Below, piece by piece: positions 27,599-36,246 of a DNA stretch of 64,000 bases. A program made the translations under genes and the position numbers. Source of the stretch: Teichococcus oryzae (GTDB lineage: Bacteria > Pseudomonadota > Alphaproteobacteria > Acetobacterales > Acetobacteraceae); assembly GCF_008386565.1 (NCBI RefSeq), contig NZ_VUKA01000001.1, positions 1-64,000 on the forward strand, given 5' to 3'. The notes under the pieces are model-generated. The model searched no databases. It was not told where the DNA came from and saw only the letters and a program-made list of their open reading frames with translations. Position 1 is the first letter of the stretch; the number at the start of each line of letters is the position of its first letter.

Positions 27599-28555
27599 TC
27601 AGGCCCCCCGAAGGAGGTCCCGCATCTGCTTCTGGAATTCGGCGACGTTGGATTTGTCGATGATCCGCGTCGGGATGATGATCTGCTTGTTGGGCGGAAT
27701 GAAGGAGCGGTCGCCGTTCAGCACCTTCACCATGCCCACCATGCTCTGATAGCCGAACTCGAAGGGCTGCTGCACCACGGTGGATTCGATGGTGCCGTCG
27801 GCGATCCCGCGCAGCGTCAGCGCGTCCTCGTCGAAGCCGACGATCTTGACCTTGCCATCGCGCCCCGCGCCCTTCACCGCCTGGTAGATCTGCGGCGTGT
27901 TGTAGGCCCAGAGCCCGACCAGAAGGTTGATGTCGGCATAGCGCGCCAGCGTGTCCTCCACGTTGCGCTTGGCACGGGCGATGTCGCTTTCATCCGTGCG
28001 GATGTCGATGATGTTGATCTCGCCGCCCTGCAGCTCCTCGCGGATGCCCTGCACGCGTTCGCGCGCATTGTCGGCATCCATGGTGCCGACGAACAGCATC
28101 GCCTTGCCACCCTGCGGCAGCGCCTTCTTCATCTGCTTGCCGGCCTCGCGCCCCGCGGCGACGTTGTCGGTGCCGATGTAGACGAGGCGGTTGCTGTTCG
28201 GCGCGTCGCTGTCCGAGGTGAACAGGATCGACTGCGACGCGACACGGTTCAGCGTTTCGGTCGAATTGGCGGGATTGATCGGCGAGATGGCGATGCCGGC
28301 GACACGCCGCGCCAGCAACTCGTCTATGATGCGCCGCTGCTCGGCGGCGCTGGCCTGACCGGGCACGATCATTTCCATGGCGAAGTCGGGATGCTCGCGA
28401 TTGGCCTTCTCGATGCCGCGGCGGCAGATGGTCCAGAAATCGGCCGAGACGTTGACCACGAAGGCCAGGCTCCGCTTCTCCTGCGCTGCCCCCGCCCGGG
28501 GCAGCGCAGCCAGGGCAAGCGCGGCCGGGGCCGCCAGCAATGAACGCCGTTGCAT
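27599..28555 (-). CDS. Sugar ABC transporter substrate-binding protein (RbsB-like)
   Basis: A 318-residue periplasmic binding protein of the Peripla_BP_4 family. It has a signal peptide with an RR pair (QRRSLLAAPAALALAALPRA) and cleavage near AGAAQ, then VVNVSADFWTICRRGIEKAN, the ligand-site segment ISPINPANSTETL and YIGTDNVAAGREAG. These match ribose/xylose/inositol-type proteins, but the ligand is not readable. It opens the ABC part of the operon, downstream of the SDR gene and a long hairpin. Abundant expression is usual for this class. Confidence 0.92.
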   Translation of the reverse strand: MQRRSLLAAPAALALAALPRAGAAQEKRSLAFVVNVSADFWTICRRGIEKANREHPDFAMEMIVPGQASAAEQRRIIDELLARRVAGIAISPINPANSTETLNRVASQSILFTSDSDAPNSNRLVYIGTDNVAAGREAGKQMKKALPQGGKAMLFVGTMDADNARERVQGIREELQGGEINIIDIRTDESDIARAKRNVEDTLARYADINLLVGLWAYNTPQIYQAVKGAGRDGKVKIVGFDEDALTLRGIADGTIESTVVQQPFEFGYQSMVGMVKVLNGDRSFIPPNKQIIIPTRIIDKSNVAEFQKQMRDLLRGA

Positions 28556-28573
28556 GTCGAGTTCCTCCCTGCG

Positions 28574-28608
28574 GGCCCTGTTCCGGGCCTTAAGCCCTGA
28601 ACAGGGCC
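28574..28608 (-). other. Long intergenic hairpin ahead of the binding-protein gene
   Basis: Outer arms GGCCCTGTTC (28574-28583) and GAACAGGGCC (28599-28608) pair perfectly. One mismatch then leads to an inner stem GGGC/GCCC (28585-28588 with 28594-28597). The hairpin lies between the SDR stop and the binding-protein start, leaving room only for the ribosome binding site. There is no U-tract, so it more likely stabilises or processes the mRNA, or acts as an operator, than terminates. Confidence 0.55.
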
Positions 28609-28688
28609 GTTGCGTGGAAGGCTAGCAGATGCCTTCCGCGTCGCACCGGATCACGGCGGGGCTGCACGAAGCTGTGATGTGGATGAAA

Positions 28689-29459
28689 TCAGGTCCATCC
28701 GCCATCAACCACGAATTCCTGCGCCGAACACATGGACGATGCGCCGGAGGCCAGGAACAGGGCCATGTCGGCGATGTGCTGCGGCCGCACGCGCCCGGCC
28801 AGGGCCTGCCCGGCATCGATCTCGCGCTCCGCCTCGGGCGTGACCCAGAGCTTGAGCTGGCGCTCCGTCATCACCCAGCCCGGCACCAGCGTGTTGACGC
28901 GGATGTTCTGCTTGCCGAAGTCGCGCGCCAGGCCGCGCGTCAGGCCCTGCATCGAAGCCTTGGCCATTGTGTAGGCCGGCATCCCGCCCTGCCGCAGCTT
29001 CCATGACACCGAGCCGAAATTGATGATCGAGCCGCCGCCGGCACGCTGCATCATCGGGATCACCGCCTGGGCGGCGAAGAAGACGGGGCGCATGTTCACG
29101 GCGATGCGGTCGTCCCAGTATTCCACGGTGACGCGCTCCACCGCGTGGCGCTCGTCATGGGCGGCGTTGTTGAGCAGCACGGTGATGTCGCCATGTGCCT
29201 CGGCGGCGCGGCGGACCGAGTCGCGCAGCGCCTCGATGTCGCGCAGGTCGCAGAACAGGAACAGCGGCTTGTGCCGTGCGCCTTCCGCCGCGATGCTTTC
29301 GGCCAAGGCTTCGCTTTCCTCGCGGGCGATGTCCACAAAGGCGACCTTGCTGCCCTGGGCGGCAAAGGCGCGGGTCAGGGCGGCGCCGATGCCGCTGCCG
29401 CCGCCGGTGATGAAGATGCTGCGCCCGGCCAGATCTGGGTAGATGGCGTTTTGTTCCAT
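28689..29459 (-). CDS. SDR-family oxidoreductase of the second sugar operon
   Basis: A 256-residue classical short-chain dehydrogenase. The cofactor motif GGGSGIG lies at residues 19-25, the NNAA variant of NNAG at 97-100, catalytic Ser150, Tyr163 and Lys167 are present, and the C-terminus ends CSAQEFVVDGGWT. I chose the ATG at 29459 because a GAAAGG-type site precedes it and the open frame beyond is shadow sequence. It is the first gene of the RbsABC-like operon and probably oxidises the imported sugar, as L-arabinose, fucose or xylose dehydrogenases of this family do. The substrate is inferred only. Confidence 0.9.
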   Translation of the reverse strand: MEQNAIYPDLAGRSIFITGGGSGIGAALTRAFAAQGSKVAFVDIAREESEALAESIAAEGARHKPLFLFCDLRDIEALRDSVRRAAEAHGDITVLLNNAAHDERHAVERVTVEYWDDRIAVNMRPVFFAAQAVIPMMQRAGGGSIINFGSVSWKLRQGGMPAYTMAKASMQGLTRGLARDFGKQNIRVNTLVPGWVMTERQLKLWVTPEAEREIDAGQALAGRVRPQHIADMALFLASGASSMCSAQEFVVDGGWT

Positions 29460-29557
29460 TGGCGGCTTTCCTTTTTGCCTCGGGCACCGTCGGATGCGCC
29501 GCCAGGGTGAGCTTGTTGGGAAGGCGGCACAATGGCGGCGTGATGCGGGATGCCGGC

Positions 29558-31567
29558 TCAAAGAAGGAAGGGCAGCGGAGCCGTGGCGGGGATGGCGGGC
29601 ACTTCGCCATTGTCCAGGAGCGGGACGCCGCAGCGGAGCAGGTAATCCGCCACCGCATCGGCTTCCGCGGCTGGCCGCGTCGCGTCGGCGGCATCACCGT
29701 GCGGCACGAAGATCAATGTTTCGAAGCGGGCACGGGTGAGCAGCACGCGATAGGTGTTGCGGATGTGGTGCTGGCTGGCCGGGCTGCCGACCCGTTGCCA
29801 AGCGTGGCCAACGAAGCGGCGCGCCCGCCATTGTCCCCCGTGCCGGATGAAGTCGCCGCCCCAGGCGAGGCCCACCCAGTCGAGTTCCAGGCCCTGGCAG
29901 GCATATTCGGTGGCGCAGACTTCCAGCGCATCGGAGGCGCGGACATCCGGCCAGCGGCGCAGAAACCAGTTCACCACCTCCGCATCCGCGCCGTGCAGCT
30001 GCGCCCCCAGCCCTTCCGCCCGCAACCGTTTCGCCTTGGCCGAACAAACCAACCCCGCGCGCCGCAGGCCACGTGCCCGCTGGCGCAGGGCTGCCCTCAG
30101 GGCGCCGAGGTCGCGGGTCAGTCGGAAGGGTAGTCCGCCGCGCGCGGCAATGGCGGCGGCATCCGCGGCGCGGTCGGTCAGCACGGCATCCACCCAATCC
30201 GCCGCGGCGGCGTAGTGGACAGCGCGCAGCGGCAAGGTGAGGTCCAGGTCGGGGTCCAGCCGCAACCAGGATGGATGGCCCTGGGCCAGGCGTTGCACGG
30301 GCTCGGCGGCGTCCAGCGCGCGGGGTGCCGCCACGGCCTGCCATGCCCCTCCGCTGTTGGCGATGACCGCGCCCCATTCCGCCAGCCCGGCTTCGCCCGT
30401 GTTGATTTCCTGCCCATTGCCGATCAGCGCCACGATGACCGACCAGTCCGGCACTCGGTGCATGATCTCCAGCATGTGGGCTGGCTCGGACAGGCTGAGG
30501 ATCGAGCTCCGGCGTTGCGTGTCCCGCCCGGCCTGCGCGGCATCCCAGGCGCGCTGGGCTTCATCGAAGATCACCACGTGTTCGGCCGGTGCCTCATCAG
30601 GGGCGCGAACATGATGTTCCAGGAAGCGGTGGACGTTTTGCAGCACCGCGCGCGCCTCGCGCCGGGGTTGCCGGCCCGTCCGGCCCTGGCGCTGCCGCGC
30701 ATCCTGTTCCAGGGCGCCGCGCAGCACCGCCACCAGCGGCGCGTTCCCGGTCAGGAACGCCGCGCCGATCTCCGCATGCGTGCCGAAGGCCAGGTTCAGC
30801 CCGCACAGGGTCTTGCCGGCGCCCGGCACGCCGGTCACGAACACGACGCAGCGCTCCCGCCGTGCCGAGGCCGTGGCGATGGCGCGGCGGATCGCATCCG
30901 TGGTGCGGCCGAGATTGAGGGCATCCGCCCGGGCGGTGGCGATGGCCTCCACCTCATGGCGGTCGAACAGCCGCCGGGCCGCATCGATGATCGTTGGCAC
31001 CGGCCGGTACGGCGCCGCGGCCCAGGCCGCAGGGTCGAGGAGCCGCGGCGGTTCCGGAATGGCGGATTGGATATTCCGCAGCAATGGCCCCAATCCGGCG
31101 GCGTTGCTGCGCAGAACCGGCGTGACGGCGTGGAAGATCGGCCATTGATTGGCGGGCGGCGGCGCGGCGCTGGCCAGAAGAACCGGCACCACGGGGCAGC
31201 AGCGGCTGCCGGCATGGAAATCATGCAGGTCGAGCGCGTAATCCTCGGCCTGCGCCAGATCGGCGGCGGTGAAGCCGCCGGCGCCATGCTTGTATTCCAG
31301 AACCACCACGGCACGATCGGTCAGGATCACCGCATCGATGCGCTTCTCGAGCCGGAGCAGGTCGCATTCCAGCAGAACGGTCCAGCCTTCACCGCCTGCC
31401 ATCGGCAATGCCTGTTGCAGCAGCGCCACCAGGCCAAGCCAGCTTTCGCGCTGCGCCCGTTGCAGTTCCGACATCTGGCCCGCCTGGGCGAAAGCCAGCC
31501 GCCCCGCCCAATGATCGGCCGGCTGGGCCAACAGTTCCGCGCCGGTGGTGGAAACCCATGCCTTCAT
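29558..31567 (-). CDS. DUF2075 helicase with N-terminal nuclease-like domain
   Basis: A 669-residue protein. The N-terminal 120 residues carry a PD-(D/E)xK-type nuclease signature: Glu67, Asp78 and Glu91-x-Lys93 in DAVILTDRAVVVLEYKHG. A superfamily-1-like helicase core (DUF2075) follows, with Walker A GVPGAGKT at 246-253, DEAQR at 335-339 and a motif VI-like NTYRVLLTRAR near the C-terminus. The ATG at 31567 lies ten bases after the EamA stop; the longer frame overlaps that gene. DUF2075 proteins occur alone or in phage-defence and DNA-repair settings. No methylase or partner is adjacent, so its role is open. Confidence 0.8.
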   Translation of the reverse strand: MKAWVSTTGAELLAQPADHWAGRLAFAQAGQMSELQRAQRESWLGLVALLQQALPMAGGEGWTVLLECDLLRLEKRIDAVILTDRAVVVLEYKHGAGGFTAADLAQAEDYALDLHDFHAGSRCCPVVPVLLASAAPPPANQWPIFHAVTPVLRSNAAGLGPLLRNIQSAIPEPPRLLDPAAWAAAPYRPVPTIIDAARRLFDRHEVEAIATARADALNLGRTTDAIRRAIATASARRERCVVFVTGVPGAGKTLCGLNLAFGTHAEIGAAFLTGNAPLVAVLRGALEQDARQRQGRTGRQPRREARAVLQNVHRFLEHHVRAPDEAPAEHVVIFDEAQRAWDAAQAGRDTQRRSSILSLSEPAHMLEIMHRVPDWSVIVALIGNGQEINTGEAGLAEWGAVIANSGGAWQAVAAPRALDAAEPVQRLAQGHPSWLRLDPDLDLTLPLRAVHYAAAADWVDAVLTDRAADAAAIAARGGLPFRLTRDLGALRAALRQRARGLRRAGLVCSAKAKRLRAEGLGAQLHGADAEVVNWFLRRWPDVRASDALEVCATEYACQGLELDWVGLAWGGDFIRHGGQWRARRFVGHAWQRVGSPASQHHIRNTYRVLLTRARFETLIFVPHGDAADATRPAAEADAVADYLLRCGVPLLDNGEVPAIPATAPLPFLL

Positions 31568-31577
31568 GCGATGCGGC

Positions 31578-32522
31578 CTAGCGGGCGATCCGGGCATCGG
31601 CGACGGCACCGTTCCGCCGCCCTGGCCAGGTTGCCAGACCAATGCTGCCCAGCATCAGCGCGAAGCCCAGGCCGTGCAGCGGCTGGAAGGCCTCGCCCAG
31701 CAGCGCCACCGCGACCACCGCCGCTGCCGCGGGCAGCAGCGCGGTGAACACGCCCGCCACCCCGGCCGGCGCCCGCTTCAGCCCTTGGTACCAGAGCAGC
31801 AGGCACAGCACCGAAGCCGTCAGGCTGTGGAACAGCAGCAATCCGGCGATCCCCGGCTGCCACAATCCGGCTGCGGCTCCCAGCGCCGGCAGGCAGAGGG
31901 GCAATGCCATCAGCGTGCTGAAAACCTGCATCCAGAAGGAGGCGGTGATCACCGGCACCCGGCCGACGACGCGCTTGGCCAGGAGCACGTAGCCGGCCTC
32001 CCCGCACACCGCCAGGAACACCAGAGCATTGCCGATGAGGCTGCCGCCGCCGGAATCATCGCCCGAGGCCAGCCGTGCCAGGGTGATGGCGCCCATGCCG
32101 ATAGCGGCCAGACCGGCCGCCAGCCAATGGCGCGGCGCCAGCCGCTCGCGCAGGAACAGCGCCGAGCCGAGCGCGATCACCGCGGGCAGGGTGGCCAGCA
32201 CCAGCCCGGCCTCCAGCGCCGTGGTATGGCGCAGGCCGGCGAGCAGCGCCGCGTTGTAGAGCAGCGTGCCGACCAGCGCCTGCGCCGCCAGGTTGCGCAG
32301 CATCGGCCCTGACGGGCGCACCCGCCCATCCACCAGGCGCGCCAGCGGCCACAACACCACGCAGGCCAGAAGGCAGCGCAGCGCGACGATCATGATGATG
32401 GGCAGGGCTTCCGCCAGAAGCTTGGCCACCGCGACATTGGCGCCGACCAGGGCCATGGCGGTGGCCAGCTGAAGGTAAGCGAGCGGCATGCGCGGCAAGG
32501 GCTCCCAGGGCCAGCGCAGCAT
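31578..32522 (-). CDS. EamA/DMT-family transporter
   Basis: A 314-residue membrane protein with ten helices arranged as two EamA repeats. The first repeat begins YLQLATAMALVGANVAVAKL and the second GNALVFLAVCGEAGYVLLAK. DMT proteins export metabolites such as amino acids or nucleotides; the substrate here is unknown. The frame continues upstream to 32768 but becomes Pro/Arg-rich shadow sequence crossing a terminator, so ATG at 32522 is chosen. Confidence 0.9.
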   Translation of the reverse strand: MLRWPWEPLPRMPLAYLQLATAMALVGANVAVAKLLAEALPIIMIVALRCLLACVVLWPLARLVDGRVRPSGPMLRNLAAQALVGTLLYNAALLAGLRHTTALEAGLVLATLPAVIALGSALFLRERLAPRHWLAAGLAAIGMGAITLARLASGDDSGGGSLIGNALVFLAVCGEAGYVLLAKRVVGRVPVITASFWMQVFSTLMALPLCLPALGAAAGLWQPGIAGLLLFHSLTASVLCLLLWYQGLKRAPAGVAGVFTALLPAAAAVVAVALLGEAFQPLHGLGFALMLGSIGLATWPGRRNGAVADARIAR

Positions 32523-32560
32523 GTCAGACCGGCGCCTTCCGCGCCATGCGGGGAGGGCGC

Positions 32561-32588
32561 AAAAAGGCCGGGGGATCGCTCCCCCGGC
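32561..32588 (-). terminator. Intrinsic terminator of the isocitrate lyase transcript
   Basis: On the minus strand a nine-base-pair stem GCCGGGGGA/TCCCCCGGC with loop GCGA is followed directly by CTTTTTG. This is a textbook Rho-independent terminator. It begins about 30 bases after the stop of the 53-residue ORF. Confidence 0.85.
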
Positions 32589-32619
32589 AGGATCGTCAGG
32601 GCAGGAGGAAGGCGGGAGG

Positions 32620-32781
32620 TCAGTGGTCCATCTGATCGTCGCGATAGGCCGTGCTGGGCGTCGGCACGGCGGCGGCATCGGCCACGGCCTTAAGCCCGCG
32701 CCCGGCGGGCGCGGTGGGCGGCTCGGTGGCCCAGGAATGGCTGTGCACCAGGCCGTCGTCGTAATCATGCTCGTGGGTCAT
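32620..32781 (-). CDS. 53-residue acidic/histidine-rich protein co-transcribed with aceA
   Basis: A short ORF 23 bases after the isocitrate lyase stop. It has a GGAGA about eight bases before its ATG and ends about 30 bases before a strong terminator. The protein starts MTHEHDYDDGLVHSHSWATE and ends STAYRDDQMDH; it is rich in Asp and His, has no signal or membrane segment, and its middle is Pro/Ala/Gly. No family is recognised. Position, ribosome site and shared terminator argue that it is translated. A regulatory or metal-related role is conceivable but unproven. Confidence 0.7.
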   Translation of the reverse strand: MTHEHDYDDGLVHSHSWATEPPTAPAGRGLKAVADAAAVPTPSTAYRDDQMDH

Positions 32782-32804
32782 GGTCGTTCTCCGGTTCGGT
32801 GTTG

Positions 32805-34133
32805 TTATTCGGCCGCCACGGCGGGCGCCGCGGGCACGTGGTTGTCGTGGAACTGCGCGGCCTCGGTGCTGTGCGCCAGCGCCGTGGTCGATGAGGTGCC
32901 GCCCGAGGCCGCCGTGGCCACGGCATCGAAATAGCCGACGCCGACCTCGCGCTGGTGGCGCGTCGCGGTGTAGCCATCGGCTTCCGCGGCGAACTCCGCC
33001 TGCTGCAGCTCGGAATAGGCGGCCATGCCGCGTTCCTTGTAGCCGCGCGCCAGCTGGAACATCGAATAGTTCAGCGAATGGAAGCCGGCCAGGGTGATGA
33101 ACTGGAACTTGTAGCCCATGGCGCCGATCTCGCGCTGGAACTTCGCCGCCGCGTCCTCCCCCATCTTGCGCTTCCAGTTGAAGCTCGGCGAGCAGTTATA
33201 GGCCAGCAGCTTGCCCGGGAATTCCTTGTGCACGGCTTCGGCGAAGGCGCGCGCATCGTCGAGGTCGGGGTCGGAGGTTTCCCACCACAGCAGATCGGCA
33301 TAGGGCGCGTAGGCGAGGGAGCGCGCGATCGCGTAATCCTTGCCGACGCCGGGCTTGATGCGGAAGAAGCCTTCCGCGGTGCGCTCGCCGCTGATGAAGG
33401 GGCGGTCGCGCTCATCCACGTCGGCGGTGAGCAATTGCGCGCTTTCGGCATCGGTGCGGCACAGCAGAACGGTGGAAACGCCTTCCACATCGGCGGCGAG
33501 GCGCGCCGCGTTCAGCGTGCGGATATGCTGCGAAATCGGCACCAACACCTTGCCACCGAGATGGCCGCATTTCTTTTCCGACGCCAGCTGGTCCTCGAAA
33601 TGCACGCCGGCGGCACCCGCCTCGATCATGGCGCGCATCAGTTCATAAGCGTTCAGCGCGCCGCCGAAGCCGGCCTCGGCATCGGCGATCACCGGCGCCA
33701 TCCAGTGCGTGGCGTCGCCCTTTCCTTCCATGTGGGCGATCTGGTCGGCGCGGCGCAGCGCGTTGTTGATGCGCGTCACCACCTGGGGCACCGAGTTCAC
33801 CGGATACAGCGACTGGTCCGGATACATGGTGGCCGCCGTGTTGGCATCCGCCGCCACCTGCCAGCCCGAAAGGTAGATCGCCTTCAGCCCGGCCTTCACC
33901 TGCTGCAGCGCCTGGTTGCCGGTGAGCGCGCCCAGCGTGTTCACATAAGGCTCGCTGTGCAGCAGCTGCCACAGCCGCCGGGCCCCCATCTCGGCCAGGG
34001 TGTGCTTGACGCGGAAGGAGCCGGCCAGCTTCTCGACATCGGCGGGCGTGTAGTCGCGGCGGATGCCGGTGAAGCGCTCACCGCCAGGGGCGGCGGACAG
34101 GCCTTCCGGGGCGGTGTTGATTTCGGGGCGCAT
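32805..34133 (-). CDS. aceA: Isocitrate lyase
   Basis: A 442-residue enzyme that splits isocitrate into glyoxylate and succinate, the first step of the glyoxylate shunt for growth on acetate or fatty acids. The catalytic KKCGHLGGK motif places the active-site Cys at 189. [12 protein letters not shown], the ADAEAGFGG metal site and YNCSPSFNW are all present. Length is typical of the bacterial short form. It is divergent from a RamB/ScfR-like regulator, which probably controls it. Malate synthase is not in the window. Confidence 0.97.
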   Translation of the reverse strand: MRPEINTAPEGLSAAPGGERFTGIRRDYTPADVEKLAGSFRVKHTLAEMGARRLWQLLHSEPYVNTLGALTGNQALQQVKAGLKAIYLSGWQVAADANTAATMYPDQSLYPVNSVPQVVTRINNALRRADQIAHMEGKGDATHWMAPVIADAEAGFGGALNAYELMRAMIEAGAAGVHFEDQLASEKKCGHLGGKVLVPISQHIRTLNAARLAADVEGVSTVLLCRTDAESAQLLTADVDERDRPFISGERTAEGFFRIKPGVGKDYAIARSLAYAPYADLLWWETSDPDLDDARAFAEAVHKEFPGKLLAYNCSPSFNWKRKMGEDAAAKFQREIGAMGYKFQFITLAGFHSLNYSMFQLARGYKERGMAAYSELQQAEFAAEADGYTATRHQREVGVGYFDAVATAASGGTSSTTALAHSTEAAQFHDNHVPAAPAVAAE

Positions 34134-34195
34134 GGTGTCTCCGTTTCCGTGTTGCGCGGCTGTGTTGCTCGCCGCCCATGCGTCAATAATTCACA

Positions 34196-34291
34196 TTGCG
34201 GGCGCACAGTTCATCCCGCAATCTTCCGACGTTGCTGCAACAAGGTGTGGATCTTCACCGAGGCGGCCGTAAATTTGTAAAGAGTGTAAAG
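34196..34291. promoter_or_regulatory. Candidate operator region between aceA and its regulator
   Basis: The 158-bp divergent gap contains several symmetric elements. TTGCGGG (34196-34202) pairs with CCCGCAA (34215-34221). GTTGCTGCAAC (34231-34241) is palindromic about its centre. A direct repeat GTAAAG occurs at 34277-34282 and 34286-34291 in the only AT-rich stretch, abutting the regulator's ATG. These are plausible binding sites for the XRE regulator on both promoters; I cannot place -10/-35 boxes with confidence. Confidence 0.45.
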
Positions 34292-35686
34292 ATGGCTCGA
34301 CCCTTGATCGGCCGCACCATCCGGCGGCTGCGCCAGGACCAGAAGCTGACGCAGCAGGCGCTGGCGGCGCGGCTGGGCATTTCCGCCAGCTACCTGAACC
34401 TGATCGAGCACGACCAGCGCGGCGTCACCGCTTCCCTGCTGATCAAGCTCGGGCACAGCCTGCAGGTGGATCTGGCGGCGCTGTCCGGCAGCGAGGAACG
34501 GCAGACCGAGAACCATCTGCGCGAGGTGTTCCGCGACCCGGCCCTCGGCCTGGATCCGGTGGCGGAGGAGGAAGTGCAGGCCCTGGCCGGCAGCGCGCCC
34601 AACGCGGCGCGCGCGGTGCTGGCGCTGTACCGCGCCTGGCGCGTGGCGCGGGAAGATTCCAGCGGCATCGCCCTGCCCAGCGGCCGGCTGATGATGCTGC
34701 CCTCCGAGGAGGCGCGCGACTTCTTCGGCAACCACGCCAACCATTTCGCCTCGCTGGAGGCGGTGGCGGAAGCCATCGGCCGCGAGCTCGGCGCCGCGCC
34801 GGCCGAGCTGAACCACGCCATCGCCGAGCGCCTGCGCCACCGCCATGCGGTGCATGTGCGCGTCGGCCCGCTGGAAGGGGCCTTGCGCCGCTACGATCCC
34901 GCCAGCCGCGTGCTGGACCTGTCGGAGTTCCTGCCGCGTGAAAGCCGCGGCTTCCAGATGGCGTTCCAGCTGATGCTGCTGGAAGCGCGGGAGGCGGTGG
35001 AAGCCTTGCTCGATCCCGTGCCCAGCACGCAGGAAGCGGCGGCGCTGATCCGCATCGGCCTGCTGAACTATGCCGCCGGCGCGTTGCTGATGCCCTATGC
35101 GGCGTTTCTCGCTGCCGCCGCCACGCTGCGCCACGACCTCGACCTGCTGGCGGCGCGCTTCGGCGTGTCCTTCGAGCAGGTGGCGCACCGGCTTTCCACC
35201 TTGCAGCGCGATGGCGCGCGCGGCGTGCCGTTCTTCTTCCTGCGCGTCGATCCTGCCGGCAATGTGGACAAGCGCTTTTCCGCCGCCGGCTTTCCTTTCG
35301 CCCGCTTCGGCGGTTCCTGCCCGCGCTGGATTCCGCACACCGCCTTCGCGACGCCGGGCGTGATGCGGGTGCAGCTGGCCGAGCTTCCGGATGGCGCCGC
35401 CTTTCTGTGCTTCGCGCGCACCGTCACCGGCCCGGCATTGCGCTGGGGCGAGCCGCTGCCGGTGCATGTGATCGCCATGGGCTGCGACATCGGCCGGGCG
35501 GCGGAGGTGGTGTATGCCGATGGCCTCGACGCGGCGCGGGCCCGCACCGGCATCGGCCTGTCCTGCCGCCTTTGCGACCGGGAGGATTGCCGCTCCCGCG
35601 CCTTTCCGCCGATGGAACACCGCCTGGCGCTGGACCCGCTGGTGGAAAGCGCCGCGCCCTGGCGCTTCAACAAGCCCGGACACTGA
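34292..35686 (+). CDS. RamB/ScfR-like XRE transcriptional regulator
   Basis: A 464-residue regulator. The N-terminal XRE helix-turn-helix (IGRTIRRLRQDQKLTQQALA, then SASYLNLIEHDQRG) covers residues 5-65. An IrrE/ImmA-like region follows around 150-280, and a C-terminal DUF2083-like domain contains GLSCRLCDREDCRSRAFPP, a Cys-rich metal-like cluster. This architecture is that of the RamB/ScfR family, which senses acyl-CoA or short-chain fatty-acid metabolism and controls acetate and glyoxylate genes. The start follows the AT-rich direct repeat. Divergence from aceA supports direct control. Confidence 0.88.
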   Translation: MARPLIGRTIRRLRQDQKLTQQALAARLGISASYLNLIEHDQRGVTASLLIKLGHSLQVDLAALSGSEERQTENHLREVFRDPALGLDPVAEEEVQALAGSAPNAARAVLALYRAWRVAREDSSGIALPSGRLMMLPSEEARDFFGNHANHFASLEAVAEAIGRELGAAPAELNHAIAERLRHRHAVHVRVGPLEGALRRYDPASRVLDLSEFLPRESRGFQMAFQLMLLEAREAVEALLDPVPSTQEAAALIRIGLLNYAAGALLMPYAAFLAAAATLRHDLDLLAARFGVSFEQVAHRLSTLQRDGARGVPFFFLRVDPAGNVDKRFSAAGFPFARFGGSCPRWIPHTAFATPGVMRVQLAELPDGAAFLCFARTVTGPALRWGEPLPVHVIAMGCDIGRAAEVVYADGLDAARARTGIGLSCRLCDREDCRSRAFPPMEHRLALDPLVESAAPWRFNKPGH

Positions 35687-35745
35687 AGGCGCCGCATCGC
35701 GGCCCCTGTCTTGACCTGCGCGCGGAAAGCCGCCCCCATGCGGGA

Positions 35746-36183
35746 ATGACCAAGATCCTTCCCGGGGAGCATTCCGCTCCCTATCACGACCTGATCGACA
35801 TCCATCTGGAGGAATGGCGCGACGGCTTCGCCCGCCTCTATTGCAACATCGCCCAGAAGCACATGAACCGCAGCAACATCGTCCATGGTGGGGTGCTGCT
35901 GTCGATGATCGACCAGGCGGCGGGCTATGCCGGCCTGTGGTGCAGCGTGCCGGGCAACACCCGCAAGGCCGTCACCATCGATCTCGATTGCCGCTTCACC
36001 GGCCAGGTGAAGGGCGGCCGCGTCGTCGCCGAGGCGAAGCTGGTGTCGCGCGGCCGCAACATCTTCTTCGTGCGGACCGAGGTGTTCGACGAGGCCGGCA
36101 CCCTGGTGGCCTTCGGCGCCTCCACGCATCGCTGGCGCGCCGGCAGCGAAACGGTGGAAGGCAGCCCGGCGGCGGAGGCCTGA
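35746..36183 (+). CDS. PaaI-family hotdog thioesterase
   Basis: A 145-residue single-domain hotdog thioesterase. The conserved NIVHGGVLLSMIDQAAGYA helix carries the HGG motif and the catalytic acidic residue. The VTIDLDCRFTGQVKGGRVVAEA strands and SRGRNIFFVRTEVFDE segment complete the 4HBT fold. Such enzymes hydrolyse acyl- or aryl-CoA. The ATG at 35746 gives the standard length. It lies 59 bases after the acyl-CoA-type regulator and may be co-transcribed with it. Confidence 0.88.
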   Translation: MTKILPGEHSAPYHDLIDIHLEEWRDGFARLYCNIAQKHMNRSNIVHGGVLLSMIDQAAGYAGLWCSVPGNTRKAVTIDLDCRFTGQVKGGRVVAEAKLVSRGRNIFFVRTEVFDEAGTLVAFGASTHRWRAGSETVEGSPAAEA

Positions 36184-36194
36184 GCGGCCTGCGG

Positions 36195-36231
36195 GGCCGG
36201 GAGAACGCCCCCCGGGCGGGCACCGGCCTTT
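36195..36231 (+). terminator. Terminator candidate after the thioesterase
   Basis: GGCCGG (36195-36200) and CCGGCC (36223-36228) enclose a GC-rich inner segment that can also pair, followed by TTTG. It lies about ten bases after the thioesterase stop. Confidence 0.45.
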
Positions 36232-36246
36232 GCTCAACTTCCCCGC

